From contig NZ_FSRM01000001.1 of assembly GCF_900141745.1 (NCBI RefSeq), forward strand, positions 1,860,001 through 1,924,000: a DNA stretch of 64,000 nucleotides, in the 5' to 3' direction. How positions within the stretch are numbered: the stretch's first letter is position 1; every line of letters begins with the position of its first letter. The notes below the pieces were generated by a model. The model was not told where the DNA came from, did no database searches, and saw only the letters and a program-made list of their open reading frames with translations. Shown piece after piece: positions 1 to 9,002 of the stretch. The DNA comes from Paraburkholderia phenazinium (GTDB taxonomy: Bacteria; Pseudomonadota; Gammaproteobacteria; Burkholderiales; Burkholderiaceae). A program made the position numbers and the translations under genes.

Positions 1-59
1 TTGTCGGCGATGCCGGCTGTCATAGTAGACCGTTCGACATCTACGCGACGGTGTGCCAC

Positions 60-911
60 ATGAACTCCACAGACGTCCATTCAGGACCGCCCGGAACCGA
101 ACTGGGTGCGCTCTTGCGCCGATGGCGCGCCGTGCGCGACAAAAGCCAACTGGATCTGTCGCTCGACTCGGGCGTGTCGCAACGTCACATCAGCTTCATC
201 GAAGTCGGGCGCAGCGTCCCCAGCCGGCAGATGCTGATGAATATCGCACAGGCGCTGGACGTTCCGCTGCGCGAGCGCAATACGTTGCTGCTGGCCGCAG
301 GCTACGCGCCGGTATATCCGGACGATCCGCTGAACGCACTCGAAACGCAGAGCGTGAAGAATGCGATTCAACGCATGTTGCGCCAGCACGAACCGTATCC
401 GGCGGTCGTGATGGACCGCTACTGGAATGTGGTGATGACCAATGATTTCGCGCCGCGCTTTTTCAACTGCTTCATCGACATGTCCGCACGCAAGGAACCG
501 CGCAACCTTCTGCATCTGATGTTCGATCCGGACGGCATGCGGCCATTTATCGACAAATGGGAGGACGTGGCAAAGAGTCTGATCCAGCGCGTTTACCGGG
601 AGTCCGTAGGACGCGTGATCGATGAACAAACCCAGGCGCTTCTCGCTACGCTAATGGCCTATCCAGGGACGAAGTCCGACTGGAAATCGCCTGTGGCGCT
701 CAGCGCGGTTCCCGTCAATCCTGCGATGCCGGTGATACCGCTCAGTTTTCTGAAGGACGGTAAGCCGCTCAATTACTTCTCGATGATCACCACGGTTGGG
801 ACGCCGCAGAGCGTCGCCATGCAGGAGTTGCGTATCGAAAGCATGTTTCCCGCCGATGAGGCGACCGAGCAGTCGCACGCTCAACTGGTTGGCCACGCGT
901 CAGCGTACTGA
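60..911 (+). CDS. XRE-family regulator with MmyB-like ligand-binding domain
   Basis: This is a probable DNA-binding transcription factor. Residues 15-75 form an XRE-type helix-turn-helix (LRRWRAVRDKSQLDLS, then SGVSQRHISFIEVGRSVPS). Residues 95-265 match the MmyB-like ligand-binding domain seen in many actinobacterial and Burkholderia regulators, including the typical YWNVVMTN segment. The protein is 283 residues, a normal length for the family. An in-frame GTG at 51 would add three residues, and neither start has a convincing ribosome binding site; I prefer the ATG at 60. The effector ligand and targets cannot be told from sequence. Genes of this type often regulate an adjacent oxidoreductase, but the left neighbour lies outside the window. 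Confidence 0.85.
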   Translation: MNSTDVHSGPPGTELGALLRRWRAVRDKSQLDLSLDSGVSQRHISFIEVGRSVPSRQMLMNIAQALDVPLRERNTLLLAAGYAPVYPDDPLNALETQSVKNAIQRMLRQHEPYPAVVMDRYWNVVMTNDFAPRFFNCFIDMSARKEPRNLLHLMFDPDGMRPFIDKWEDVAKSLIQRVYRESVGRVIDEQTQALLATLMAYPGTKSDWKSPVALSAVPVNPAMPVIPLSFLKDGKPLNYFSMITTVGTPQSVAMQELRIESMFPADEATEQSHAQLVGHASAY

Positions 912-978
912 AAGGCACGGTCGACGAGGACTCATTGGAACCGGGCGTGGTTGCGCGAAAAGGTTCGTAGAACGAAGC

Positions 979-1485
979 TCAGGTGGATCGCTCGCGGACG
1001 ATATCGCGATGCGTCAGATAAAGGCGCAGGTCAAACTCGGTCTGGTGATAGCCCGGCTGCATGAACTCGCAAAGCCGGTAAAACGCCTTGTTGTGGTCGC
1101 TTTCCTTCAGATGCGCAAGTTCGTGCACGACGATCATCTGCAGGAACTCGGGCGCGCCATCCTTGAAGAGCGACGCAATGCGGATCTCTTTCTTTGCTTT
1201 GAGCTTGCCGCCTTGAACCCGTGAGATGGTTGTGTGCAGTCCCAAAGCGTGTCGCAGAACATCGAGCTTGCTGTCGTAGAGGACCTTGTCGATCGGCGGC
1301 CCGTTGCGCACGAATTCACGCTTGAGTTCCGCGACGTACTCGTAGAGCGCGCGGTCGGTTTGCACCGGATGCCTGCTTGGATATTTGTCGGCGAGGTAGG
1401 CGGCCAGTTTCTCTTCCGCGATCAACCGGCGAACCTTGTCCTGTAGTGCGGCCGGGTAGGCGCTCAGGTATTTCAGATGCTGCAT
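979..1485 (-). CDS. YgjP-like (DUF45) zinc metallopeptidase domain protein
   Basis: This 168-residue protein carries the zinc-peptidase signature HELAH at residues 121-125, followed by a conserved histidine at 131 in HNKAFY, the likely third metal ligand. That arrangement is characteristic of the YgjP/DUF45 (M48-related) family. It is cytoplasmic, with no signal peptide or membrane segment. The substrate is unknown. YgjP proteins are often encoded near restriction genes, but no such neighbour is visible here. The gene is convergent with the upstream regulator and is preceded on its own strand by the AI-2E-type permease gene, about 125 bases away. Confidence 0.85.
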   Translation of the reverse strand: MQHLKYLSAYPAALQDKVRRLIAEEKLAAYLADKYPSRHPVQTDRALYEYVAELKREFVRNGPPIDKVLYDSKLDVLRHALGLHTTISRVQGGKLKAKKEIRIASLFKDGAPEFLQMIVVHELAHLKESDHNKAFYRLCEFMQPGYHQTEFDLRLYLTHRDIVRERST

Positions 1486-1609
1486 GACGAGGCGAGCAGG
1501 TCGGATGGAGGCATGGGCCGTATTGTACCGATGGCCCGCTCGCGCGCGGTTTGGCCTCCGTTTCCGCCAGCCGGTCGTCGTTCATTGTTCATGGCCGCAA
1601 GCACACACC

Positions 1610-3550
1610 TTAGGCGGCCCCCTGAGCGTGTTCCTGACGACCCGTCGCCAGCGCCGCCGCCCGGCATTCCTCGATCAGATCGCGGAACGTGTTCGCATTG
1701 CGCGCGTTGGCGGCTGCAGTGGTATCCGGATCGTTCTCCGATAACCCGCCGAGACCGACAATCACCGTAGCCGGCACGGGTTGATTGCGTATACGGCGCA
1801 GCAGGTTGCGCAAATACGGCGGCGACTCGGCCGCGTCGAGCGAAACGATGCAGATGATGGTCGCAGCGTCACCTTCCTGCGGGCTTCGCACTTCGCCGCG
1901 CGCCCCGCGGAATTGCTCATAGGTCGTGGCGATCGTGGTGATGTTTTGCCGTCCCAGCAGTTGCACGGCAATTGCCGCGGCCACTTCGTCGAACGCGCCG
2001 CGTCCCGAGATGCACAGCACCACGGCGTCGTCCACAGTACCCAGCGCGTCCGCGCCTTCCGGACCGCCGCCATAGTGCGGTTCGGTGCGGCCGTGAGCAT
2101 GCGCGGCGTCATCGGCGACGTCAGGCGCCGGGATCCCGTCTGGCAGACCTTCGACCGTTTCGAGGTTCTCGATGATGTCGACCACCGCTTCGTTAAAGCG
2201 CACCAGTTGCTCCGCCGTCAGCACGCCGCGTAGCGCATCGTTGCGTGCAAGTCTCAGCCCTTCGAGCGCGACCTGATCGTAGTAATCGACTACCGACATC
2301 TCACCGAGCAACCGGTCTGCCTGCACAATGGCCTCGTGCGGATCGTCCGCCAGCAGCCGTTGATAGAAAGTCTGCGCCGGAGTCAGGGCCGGCTGGTCGC
2401 CGAGCAGGATCGTCAGGAAGTTGAGCCGGTCCGCATAGCGCCCCAGCGTGACGAGGCACAACGTGAGCGGCGTCGATAGCACGAGACCCACGGGCCCCCA
2501 CAGCCAGCTCCAGAAGATCGCGGCCACTACGACTGCGAGCGGCGAGAGGCCGGAGCGTCGTCCATACAGATACGGCTCCGCCACCTGACCGGCCACCAGA
2601 TCGACCACCACGAACAGCACCAGGGTCCACACGGCCATGGTCCACTGCGGCTGAATGGCTGCAGCAAGACACACCGCCAGCAACGCGGCAATCCAGATGC
2701 CGATATACGGCACGAAGCGCAGCAGCGCGGCGACGACTCCGAACAGCAGCGCACCCGGCACACCGATGCCCGCGAGACCGACGGCGAGCACGCCCCCTAC
2801 GCTGAGATTCAGGCCCAGTTGCGCAACGAAGTAGCGGCTCAGGCGGCTCGCCGCGTCGTTGATCGCGGTGGTGGTGCGGTGCAGGTCGCGCGAGCCGAAC
2901 AGGCTGATCAGACGGTCGCGCAGATCCTCGCGCTGCAGCAGGATAAAGATGGTGACCACCAGCACGATGAAGGTGGTCTCGAGTGGCGCGATAGCTGGCG
3001 AAAACGCCCGTTGGGCCAGTTGCATCGGCGTGAGCGCGGGCTCGTGAACCTCGACGGGCATGGGTGCCTGAGGCGCGTTGCGGCTGGCTTTGCCATAACC
3101 ACGCGGTGCCGCGGGACGCGACGGCGCGACCCGTTGCAGCGTCAGCGCAGCCCGGCCGAGCAGGACATCGGCGCGGCCGACGGTCTTCTCCTGCACCGTC
3201 TCGATCTTTTGCTCGATGGCCACCTGATATTGCGGCAGATCAGCCGCCAACTGGACGATCTGCGATGTGATCAGCGCACCCGCACCGAGCACGATGGCCA
3301 GCGCGAAGAACACCGCGATGAAGATCGACGGCAACTGACCCATGTGCAGACGCCGCAGCGACGCCACCAGCGGGGCCAGCAGAAAGCTGAGCAGCACTGA
3401 GAGCGTGATCGGAATCAGAACTGCGCGGCCGAAATACAGCCCGCATACCACCACAACACCGGTAATCACCGAGGCGAGGCCGTGCAGGCTGGGCGAGCCC
3501 GGCGGGTACACGCGGTTTGGCCGTCCGGGGGGCGGCAACGAAATCTTCAT
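1610..3550 (-). CDS. AI-2E/PerM family permease with long C-terminal soluble domain
   Basis: This is an integral inner-membrane protein of the AI-2E exporter/PerM (UPF0118) family. The N-terminal 400 residues hold the family pattern: two early membrane segments, a soluble loop with coiled-coil character (AIEQKIETVQEKTVG), then several helices including GALLFGVVAALLRFVPYIG. Family members usually end after about 350-380 residues. This one continues for roughly 240 more residues into a soluble region containing ICISGRGAFDEVAAAI and ATVIVGLGG, which look like strands and loops of a Rossmann-like fold. I chose the ATG at 3550; an upstream in-frame ATG at 3685 would add 45 poorly conserved-looking residues. 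The transported substrate is unknown, and the AI-2 name is historical. Confidence 0.8.
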   Translation of the reverse strand: MKISLPPPGRPNRVYPPGSPSLHGLASVITGVVVVCGLYFGRAVLIPITLSVLLSFLLAPLVASLRRLHMGQLPSIFIAVFFALAIVLGAGALITSQIVQLAADLPQYQVAIEQKIETVQEKTVGRADVLLGRAALTLQRVAPSRPAAPRGYGKASRNAPQAPMPVEVHEPALTPMQLAQRAFSPAIAPLETTFIVLVVTIFILLQREDLRDRLISLFGSRDLHRTTTAINDAASRLSRYFVAQLGLNLSVGGVLAVGLAGIGVPGALLFGVVAALLRFVPYIGIWIAALLAVCLAAAIQPQWTMAVWTLVLFVVVDLVAGQVAEPYLYGRRSGLSPLAVVVAAIFWSWLWGPVGLVLSTPLTLCLVTLGRYADRLNFLTILLGDQPALTPAQTFYQRLLADDPHEAIVQADRLLGEMSVVDYYDQVALEGLRLARNDALRGVLTAEQLVRFNEAVVDIIENLETVEGLPDGIPAPDVADDAAHAHGRTEPHYGGGPEGADALGTVDDAVVLCISGRGAFDEVAAAIAVQLLGRQNITTIATTYEQFRGARGEVRSPQEGDAATIICIVSLDAAESPPYLRNLLRRIRNQPVPATVIVGLGGLSENDPDTTAAANARNANTFRDLIEECRAAALATGRQEHAQGAA

Positions 3551-3719
3551 TTTGGCGACATTCGGGTTGACGGGAAGCTTAACGGCTTCCTCAGGGATTT
3601 GAGGATACAACTGCGGAGCATAGCAATCCACACGCCCGAGGGGCAGCTTCAGGTGATGGGGCCACCTTGTGCGTTGTCGCATCAAGTGTGCTTTGACGTG
3701 GCCAGTTCGGGCTTTTGCG

Positions 3720-3744
3720 TTACAATGCTGGCATATACCTGTAA
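3720..3744. promoter_or_regulatory. Inverted repeat upstream of marR-type gene, candidate operator
   Basis: The sequence has TTACA at 3720-3724 and its inverse TGTAA at 3740-3744, centred 25 bases before the MarR start codon and overlapping a -10-like TACAAT at 3721-3726. MarR proteins commonly repress their own operon through such palindromes. The arms are only five bases, so this is tentative. Confidence 0.3.
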
Positions 3745-3756
3745 TTTGAGCGTGCC

Positions 3757-4248
3757 ATGAAACCTCATCCGCATACGTCTGAACAGCGTCACAAGAGCCC
3801 GAGCGTCTGCATCAACGCGGCGATCCGCCGGGCGGCGCGGCGCATGGGGCAAATCTACGACGATGCCTTCGAGGCATGCGGCCTTCGCGCAACGCAGTAC
3901 TCGCTGCTGGTGCAGATCGATCGCGTCGGCACGCCCACCATGCGTGTGCTGGCCGAGCATCTCGTGATGGACCTGTCGGCGCTGGGCCACACGCTAAAAC
4001 CGTTGATCCGGGATGGTCTGGTGGAACTGGTGGTAGACGAACTAGACCGCCGCAGCCGCCGCGTTCATCTGACGAAAGACGGCCGCATCAAACTGGAAGA
4101 GGCGCGGGCAATCTGGAAGAAAGTTCAGCTCAGCTTCGATGATGCCTTCGGCAAGGACGGTGCAGCGCAACTCCGGTCAACCCTCGATCTGATCGCGTCG
4201 CCGGATTTTTCGGAGCGCATGACAACCGTGTTCCATTCAATTTCGTAA
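3757..4248 (+). CDS. MarR-family transcriptional regulator
   Basis: This is a 163-residue winged-helix regulator of the MarR type. The DNA-binding core lies around residues 45-125: recognition helix region MRVLAEHLVMDLSALGHTL, and wing with DELDRRSRRVHLTKDGR, the family's DxRxxxxxLTxxG pattern. It lies 79 bases upstream of a DHA2-type drug exporter on the same strand, the usual context for a local repressor that is released by a phenolic or drug ligand. The N-terminus has an extra run (PHPHTSEQRHKSPSVCINAA) before helix 1, seen in related regulators. The ligand is unknown. Confidence 0.9.
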   Translation: MKPHPHTSEQRHKSPSVCINAAIRRAARRMGQIYDDAFEACGLRATQYSLLVQIDRVGTPTMRVLAEHLVMDLSALGHTLKPLIRDGLVELVVDELDRRSRRVHLTKDGRIKLEEARAIWKKVQLSFDDAFGKDGAAQLRSTLDLIASPDFSERMTTVFHSIS

Positions 4249-4327
4249 ACAGTTGCGCGCTTTGCGCCGATGCTGAACTTCAGACGGCGAGCCGCAGAAA
4301 CCGCGATGCATCCCACAGGTGGTCGAA

Positions 4328-5863
4328 ATGCAAAACAGGTTGCTGGTCTTGCTGTGCGTGTCTGTGCCGTCGTTCATGATCAACCTGGACTCCAACATCG
4401 TTGCGGTCTCGCTGTCTTCGATAGCACGGTCATTGCATGCGGATTTCACGGCTATCGAGTGGGTGATCAGCGCCTACACCCTTGCTTTTGCCACGCTGGT
4501 CATGCCGGCCGGGGCGCTCGCCGATCGCTTCGGTCGTAAGCGGATGCTGGTGATCGGGCTGACCGTTTTTACGGTGGCTTCCGGCATCTGCGGTGCCGCG
4601 AATTCGACGACGCTGCTCAACTACGCCCGCGCCTTGCAGGGCGTTGGCGCGGCGCTCCAGTTGAGCGCCGCACTGGCGATCCTGTCGCATAGTTTTCAGG
4701 GCAAGGAGCGCGCCAGCGCGTTTGCATTCTGGGGTTCGGTGATTGGCGTGGCCATCATGCTCGGCCCGGTGGCGGGCGGCCTGATCACGCAATACTTTGG
4801 CTGGCAGTGGGCCTTCTACGTGAACCTGCCGGTTGGCATCGCGATGATCGCGTTGACGCTGTATGCGGTGACGGAGTCGAAAGACCCGCATGCCATGCGC
4901 GTCGACACGGCTGGTGTTCTGACGTTTAGCGGATTTCTGGGGCTGCTTACGCTGGCGCTGATCTCGGGCAATCGTGCAGGATGGCTAAGCAGGCCGGTCC
5001 TCGTCGAACTGGGTGTTGCCGTCGCGATGCTGATTGCCTTTCTGGTGGTGGAGTCGGTGCAAACCAGGCCCATGGTCGATCTGAAGTATCTTGCGCGCCG
5101 CACGTATCTCGGAGCGAACATTGCGGGCGTCTCCTATGCCGTCGCTTTTCTGACGATGCTCACGTATCTGCCGTTTTTCTTTCAGAGCGCGCTCGGCTAC
5201 GCGCCGCTGATCGCCGGGCTATTGATGCTGCCGCTTGCTGTGCCGTTGTTTGTCGTCCCGCGCCTGGTTGCGCTGTATCTGGACCATCGCCTGTCCGGAC
5301 GTACGCTGCTCGTGATCGGCCTCGCTTGCGTGGGTGTTGGTCTCCTGCTCACGGCACTCAGAATCACGCTCTTTCATTATCCGGCGATCTTCGAAAGCAT
5401 GCTGATCGCGTCTGTGGGCGCGGGTATTCTGAACGGACAGATCGCCAAAGTGGGCATGACCGTCATTCCTGTTGAGCGCGCGGGGATGGCCTCAGGCGTC
5501 TCCGGGACGATGCGCTTTAGCGGCATCGTGGTTGGCTTCGCGGCGCTGGGCGCCATTCTATTCGCGCGGATCGGCGCAAGCGTCGGCGAAGCGTTGCCTG
5601 ACGTCGCTGTATCCGACCGGCTCGCGATCACGCATGCGATTGCAGACGGCAATCTCGCGTCGGCCACGGCGCTCATTCATGCGCAGGGCGGGGCGGCATC
5701 CGTTGCACAGCATAGTTTGGGCTTCGGCTACGAAGGCGTGCTGCTGGCTGCCAGTCTCGTTGCGCTGGGCGCAGCGGTGTTGTGCTGGTGGCTTGTGAGC
5801 GCGCAGGAAACTGCGCCGCACGAAGCTGCGACGGAGCAGGTGCTGGAGTTGTCGGTGGACTGA
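4328..5863 (+). CDS. MFS multidrug exporter, DHA2 (14-TMS, EmrB/QacA) family
   Basis: This proton-driven efflux permease of the inner membrane has about 511 residues and hydrophobicity consistent with 14 membrane helices. MFS motif A is visible as GALADRFGRKRMLVIG. The DHA2 antiporter region around helix 5 reads GPVAGGLITQYFGWQWAFYV. The ATG at 4328 follows an AGGTGG ribosome binding site; a GTG nine bases earlier is less likely. The gene follows the MarR regulator and is probably co-transcribed with it. There is no EmrA-type adaptor next to it, so export may end in the periplasm. The substrate is not predictable. Confidence 0.88.
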   Translation: MQNRLLVLLCVSVPSFMINLDSNIVAVSLSSIARSLHADFTAIEWVISAYTLAFATLVMPAGALADRFGRKRMLVIGLTVFTVASGICGAANSTTLLNYARALQGVGAALQLSAALAILSHSFQGKERASAFAFWGSVIGVAIMLGPVAGGLITQYFGWQWAFYVNLPVGIAMIALTLYAVTESKDPHAMRVDTAGVLTFSGFLGLLTLALISGNRAGWLSRPVLVELGVAVAMLIAFLVVESVQTRPMVDLKYLARRTYLGANIAGVSYAVAFLTMLTYLPFFFQSALGYAPLIAGLLMLPLAVPLFVVPRLVALYLDHRLSGRTLLVIGLACVGVGLLLTALRITLFHYPAIFESMLIASVGAGILNGQIAKVGMTVIPVERAGMASGVSGTMRFSGIVVGFAALGAILFARIGASVGEALPDVAVSDRLAITHAIADGNLASATALIHAQGGAASVAQHSLGFGYEGVLLAASLVALGAAVLCWWLVSAQETAPHEAATEQVLELSVD

Positions 5864-5894
5864 TCGATGGAGTGGATTAATTCGCTCGCCGTGC

Positions 5895-6518
5895 CTACGG
5901 CGTACCGTTTTTGCAGTAGGTCAGGAAACCGGGGCGCTCGCTCAGCCGCTCGAAATAGTCGGTCACGGCAGGAAAATCCGGATGATCGAGCGGGGTGCTG
6001 AACCAGCGGTTCAGTGAGAGACCAATCGGGATATCCGCGAGCGAAAAATCGCGCCCGGCGATGAACGCTCCCGTCGCTTCCAACTGCCGGTTCACGATGC
6101 CGATATGTCTCGTCCAATTCTGCGACGACGCTTCGATCGCTTCTGCGTCCTGATGCGCGGGCGACTTTCTGACCAGCGCCAGGAAGGCATAACTCCATGC
6201 CCGGTTTAGCTCGGCACTTTGCCAGTCGATCCATTGGTCGACGCGCGCCCGCGCTTGCGGTTCAGCGGGATAGAGTTGCGCGCCGCCATAGCGCGAGGCC
6301 AGGTAGCGAATGATCGTATTCGATTCCCACAGCACAAAGCCGTCGTCCTTGATGACCGGCACCATTGAATTGGGGTTCAGCGCCTGAAACTCGGCCGTTT
6401 CGGTGGACCTGAAGCCGTCTCCCCAGTCTTCCTGTTCAAAAGGCAGTTGCAGCTCCGCACAGGTCCAAAGCACCTTGCGGACGTTGATCGACGTGACTTT
6501 CCCGAGTATTTGCAGCAT
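5895..6518 (-). CDS. Glutathione S-transferase family protein
   Basis: This cytosolic enzyme of 207 residues has an N-terminal thioredoxin-like domain and an all-helical C-terminal domain. The N-terminal half shows SINVRKVLW near the glutathione site, then NPNSMVPVI containing the cis-proline, and [16 protein letters not shown] containing the conserved ES glutathione-binding pair. The start at 6518 matches the usual beginning of the fold ([10 protein letters not shown]); an upstream in-frame start would add 29 residues rich in serine and proline. The gene converges with the DHA2 exporter. Its specific electrophile substrate is unknown. Confidence 0.9.
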   Translation of the reverse strand: MLQILGKVTSINVRKVLWTCAELQLPFEQEDWGDGFRSTETAEFQALNPNSMVPVIKDDGFVLWESNTIIRYLASRYGGAQLYPAEPQARARVDQWIDWQSAELNRAWSYAFLALVRKSPAHQDAEAIEASSQNWTRHIGIVNRQLEATGAFIAGRDFSLADIPIGLSLNRWFSTPLDHPDFPAVTDYFERLSERPGFLTYCKNGTP

Positions 6519-6643
6519 GCGCACTCCAGATGGTGGCGGGCTGCGACATTCTAGGGGAGCGGAGCGGGAGAGGACAGATACAGTTTGGGAGGATGCAGGC
6601 GGCACATCTGGGGCGCCGTGAAGCTGAAGAGAGGGCGGAGGAT

Positions 6644-6674
6644 CAACGGTTGATCAATCGTTGATCAACCGTTG
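6644..6674. repeat. Perfect 14-bp inverted repeat with 3-base loop
   Basis: The left arm CAACGGTTGATCAA (6644-6657) and the right arm TTGATCAACCGTTG (6661-6674) are exact reverse complements separated by TCG. The stop codon of the adjacent small membrane-protein gene lies inside the right arm. There is no T-run on either strand, so it is not a canonical intrinsic terminator. It could act as an RNA hairpin at the 3' end or as a protein-binding palindrome upstream of the GST gene. Confidence 0.85.
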
Positions 6675-6895
6675 AGCAGCAGATAACAGCCGCCGATCAG
6701 CAACACAAACGACGCCAACAAGGTGACCGCACCCATGCGAGTGATAACGCCCGGCCATTGCGCCCGGGGCAGTGCCTCGGCGCTGACAACGCTATGCACC
6801 GGCGCGGGGTCACGCCGAACGAAGAACGGCATAAGTGCGATGCAGAAGAGCACCAAGATCACGGAGAAAGCTTTGAGAGCGAACGAGAGTTCCAT
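6665..6895 (-). CDS. Small two-helix membrane protein, function unknown
   Basis: This 76-residue protein has two clear hydrophobic segments: residues 6-25 (ALKAFSVILVLFCIALMPFF) and residues 55-74 (AVTLLASFVLLIGGCYLLL). They are separated by a charged loop. The ATG at 6895 gives a typical short start (MELSFALK); an upstream in-frame ATG at 6922 would add nine residues. The gene lies on the same strand as the GST gene and about 150 bases upstream of it. I do not recognise the family; it is probably an inner-membrane protein. Confidence 0.6.
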   Translation of the reverse strand: MELSFALKAFSVILVLFCIALMPFFVRRDPAPVHSVVSAEALPRAQWPGVITRMGAVTLLASFVLLIGGCYLLLNG

Positions 6896-7092
6896 GGGAG
6901 CGGCAGAGTAGGATGCGCGCAAAGATTTGCGCTAAGCCTTGAATCTTAGGAATTCGCCGTGAACGCAACCATGGGACGAGTCTGAAAACACGCGCTGACC
7001 CCACTCGGACATGAGCGTCATGCTATCCTTTTCAGGTCCAGATCACGAACCGCTTCGTGACCGCCAGAAGGATCTTTCGAGGAGAACACTCA

Positions 7093-7482
7093 ATGTCGAT
7101 GCGAACCCGTGCCCTGTTTCACGTCACGTTGGGCGGATTGCTGCTGGCGGCATCCGTCGGCGCATACGCAGCGAATCTCGGCTTCCTTGGCAATACGCCG
7201 ATCAGCTACATGAAGCAGCGCGACATCGACTCGGTGAAGGCGGCCGTGTTTAGCGCGCTCGATGGCAAGCAGGATGGCGAAGCCGCTACGTGGGTCAACG
7301 ATGGCACGGGCAACTCCGTACACATCGACGCGACCATCACGCCGCAGAGCACCGCCAAGGACGGCGACCGCACCTGCCGCGACGTAGCCGTCGTGCTGAA
7401 CGCGAAAGGGCAGTCGATGACGCTGCGCCCGCAATTCTGCCGCGCCGGCAGCGGCGCATGGCAACTCCAGAAGAAGCCTTGA
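7093..7482 (+). CDS. Exported protein resembling RT0821/17-kDa surface antigen C-terminal domain
   Basis: This secreted or periplasmic protein has about 129 residues. An AGGAG ribosome binding site precedes the ATG at 7093. A signal peptide is evident (RTRALFHVTLGG, a hydrophobic run, then AYA-A). The mature part, with WVNDGTGNSVHIDATITPQ, DRTCRDVAVVL and RPQFCRAGSGAWQL, follows the pattern of the RT0821/Lpp0805 (COG4520) surface-protein domain: a short beta domain with a paired cysteine and a terminal W-x-L. Its role is unknown; the family is mostly annotated as outer-membrane associated. Confidence 0.7.
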   Translation: MSMRTRALFHVTLGGLLLAASVGAYAANLGFLGNTPISYMKQRDIDSVKAAVFSALDGKQDGEAATWVNDGTGNSVHIDATITPQSTAKDGDRTCRDVAVVLNAKGQSMTLRPQFCRAGSGAWQLQKKP

Positions 7483-7564
7483 TGCGTGACGGCTGGAGCG
7501 CGGCCATGACGGCGTTGCCGCTCGATTTTGGCGGAGCGCCGCAACTGCGCCGCGGCGTCACAGG

Positions 7565-8014
7565 ATGAGTGCGCGCATTGTTTCGTGCGGCATCGTGCTG
7601 CTCGATCCGCATGGACGTGTGCTGCTCGCACACGCCACCGAAACATCCCATTGGGATATCCCGAAAGGGCATGGCGAGGAGGGCGAGGCGCCGCACGTCA
7701 CGGCGCTGCGCGAGATGGTCGAGGAGACCGCCCTTGTGATCGACGCGGGGCGGTTGAAGGATCTCGGCCTCTTCGTCTACCGGCGTGACAAGGATCTGCA
7801 TCTGTTCGCCGCGCGCGCTCATGACGATGAGCTTGACCTCACGCGCTGCGTTTGCACGTCGATGTTTCCGCGCCGCTCGGACGGCAAGCTGATTCCCGAA
7901 ATGGATGCATACCGCTGGGTCGCGCCGGACGAAGTGGAACGGTATGCGAGCCGCAGCCTGACGCGGCTGTTTCAGACCACGCTTTCGCTGGCCGAACTGC
8001 ATCACACGCTGTGA
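7565..8014 (+). CDS. Nudix hydrolase
   Basis: This is a 149-residue Nudix pyrophosphohydrolase. The Nudix box runs GHGEEGE, seven residues, then REMVEETAL. It fits G-x5-E-x7-REUxEExGU except for alanine in place of the final glycine, which is common in divergent members. The core begins immediately (MSARIVSCGIVLLD). The family hydrolyses nucleoside diphosphates linked to another moiety; the substrate cannot be assigned. The gene starts about 80 bases after the exported-protein gene and may be co-transcribed with it. Confidence 0.88.
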   Translation: MSARIVSCGIVLLDPHGRVLLAHATETSHWDIPKGHGEEGEAPHVTALREMVEETALVIDAGRLKDLGLFVYRRDKDLHLFAARAHDDELDLTRCVCTSMFPRRSDGKLIPEMDAYRWVAPDEVERYASRSLTRLFQTTLSLAELHHTL

Positions 8015-8026
8015 TGCGAGGAGCGC

Positions 8027-8941
8027 TCAGTCGAGCGCGCGATCGTTCGGATGCGCGAACAAGGCACGCATCGCCGCCGACATCGGAAAATTGAGATTGA
8101 TCCCGTGAGGCGGAATCGGCTGTGTGAACCACACGTTGTAGAGATGCTCCGCCTCGCCCGACGTCTGCATCCGTTCGACCACACCGTTGACCAGTTCCCG
8201 CATCGGCGCATCGCCTTTGCGGAACATGCACGCGTAGACCTCATAGCCGAGCGGCGTACCTGTCACCAGGAAGTCGTCAGGATGCGCGTCAGTCGCCTTG
8301 AAGCCGTACACAATCGGTTCGTCCATCACAAAGGCCACGGCCCGATCCTGTTTGAGCGCGACAAACGCGTCCGAATGATCTCGCGCGCTGGTGATGCGCA
8401 TGTTGAGATGCTTCTCGACGTTCAACTCGCGCACGAGCCGTTCGTCGGACGTCCCCGCGGTCGTTACCACCGGTTTGCCGGCCAGATCCGGGAAATCGGT
8501 GATGCCGCTGCTGCGCTTCACGAGCATGCGCACCGCGTACTGGAAGAAACTGTCGGAGAAGGCCGCTTCGCTCTCGCGTTCATGCGTGTGCGTGGTCGAA
8601 CCGCATTCGAGGTCGATCTGGCTGTTTTGCAGCATCGGGATGCGATTCGACGAGGTCACCGCAACTTCGCGTATCTTGAGATCGGGCAGGCCGAGTGTTT
8701 TCTTGATCTGCTCGACGATCGCCATCGCGATGCTCTGCGAGTAGCCCACCGTGGTCTGGCCGTCGAAATAGGAGAAGGGGATCGAGGCTTCGCGCACGCC
8801 GAGCAGGACGACCCCGTCGTCGTGAACTTTCCTGAGCGTACCGGTGAGTTCCTGTGCCTGCGCGGAGCACGCGAGCCATGCCGTAGCAAGCGCGACCAGC
8901 GCGGCGCGCATGTGGGACGGATGGCAGGCTGCAAACATCAT
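8027..8941 (-). CDS. Periplasmic amino-acid-binding protein (GltI-like, ABC substrate-binding)
   Basis: This solute-binding protein of family 3 has about 304 residues. A signal peptide is visible (ALVALATAWLACSAQA followed by Q). The mature sequence has the family landmarks GVVLLGVREASIPFSYFD, QIDLECGSTTHT and DLAGKPVVTTAGT, all typical of glutamate/aspartate-type binders. The ATG at 8941 is preceded by GGAGGA, which decides the start. No permease or ATPase gene is adjacent, so it is an orphan binding protein; it could feed a transporter encoded elsewhere. Confidence 0.85.
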   Translation of the reverse strand: MMFAACHPSHMRAALVALATAWLACSAQAQELTGTLRKVHDDGVVLLGVREASIPFSYFDGQTTVGYSQSIAMAIVEQIKKTLGLPDLKIREVAVTSSNRIPMLQNSQIDLECGSTTHTHERESEAAFSDSFFQYAVRMLVKRSSGITDFPDLAGKPVVTTAGTSDERLVRELNVEKHLNMRITSARDHSDAFVALKQDRAVAFVMDEPIVYGFKATDAHPDDFLVTGTPLGYEVYACMFRKGDAPMRELVNGVVERMQTSGEAEHLYNVWFTQPIPPHGINLNFPMSAAMRALFAHPNDRALD

Positions 8942-9002
8942 CGTTCCTCCCGGAGCGGTGTGGGCACCGTCACCCCAGTTGACCCGGCTCAATTGGTCTA
9001 GC

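Noticed and set aside
8027..8941. Complete amino-acid ABC transporter operon
   Set aside because: Only the binding protein is present; neighbours are a Nudix gene and glnS.
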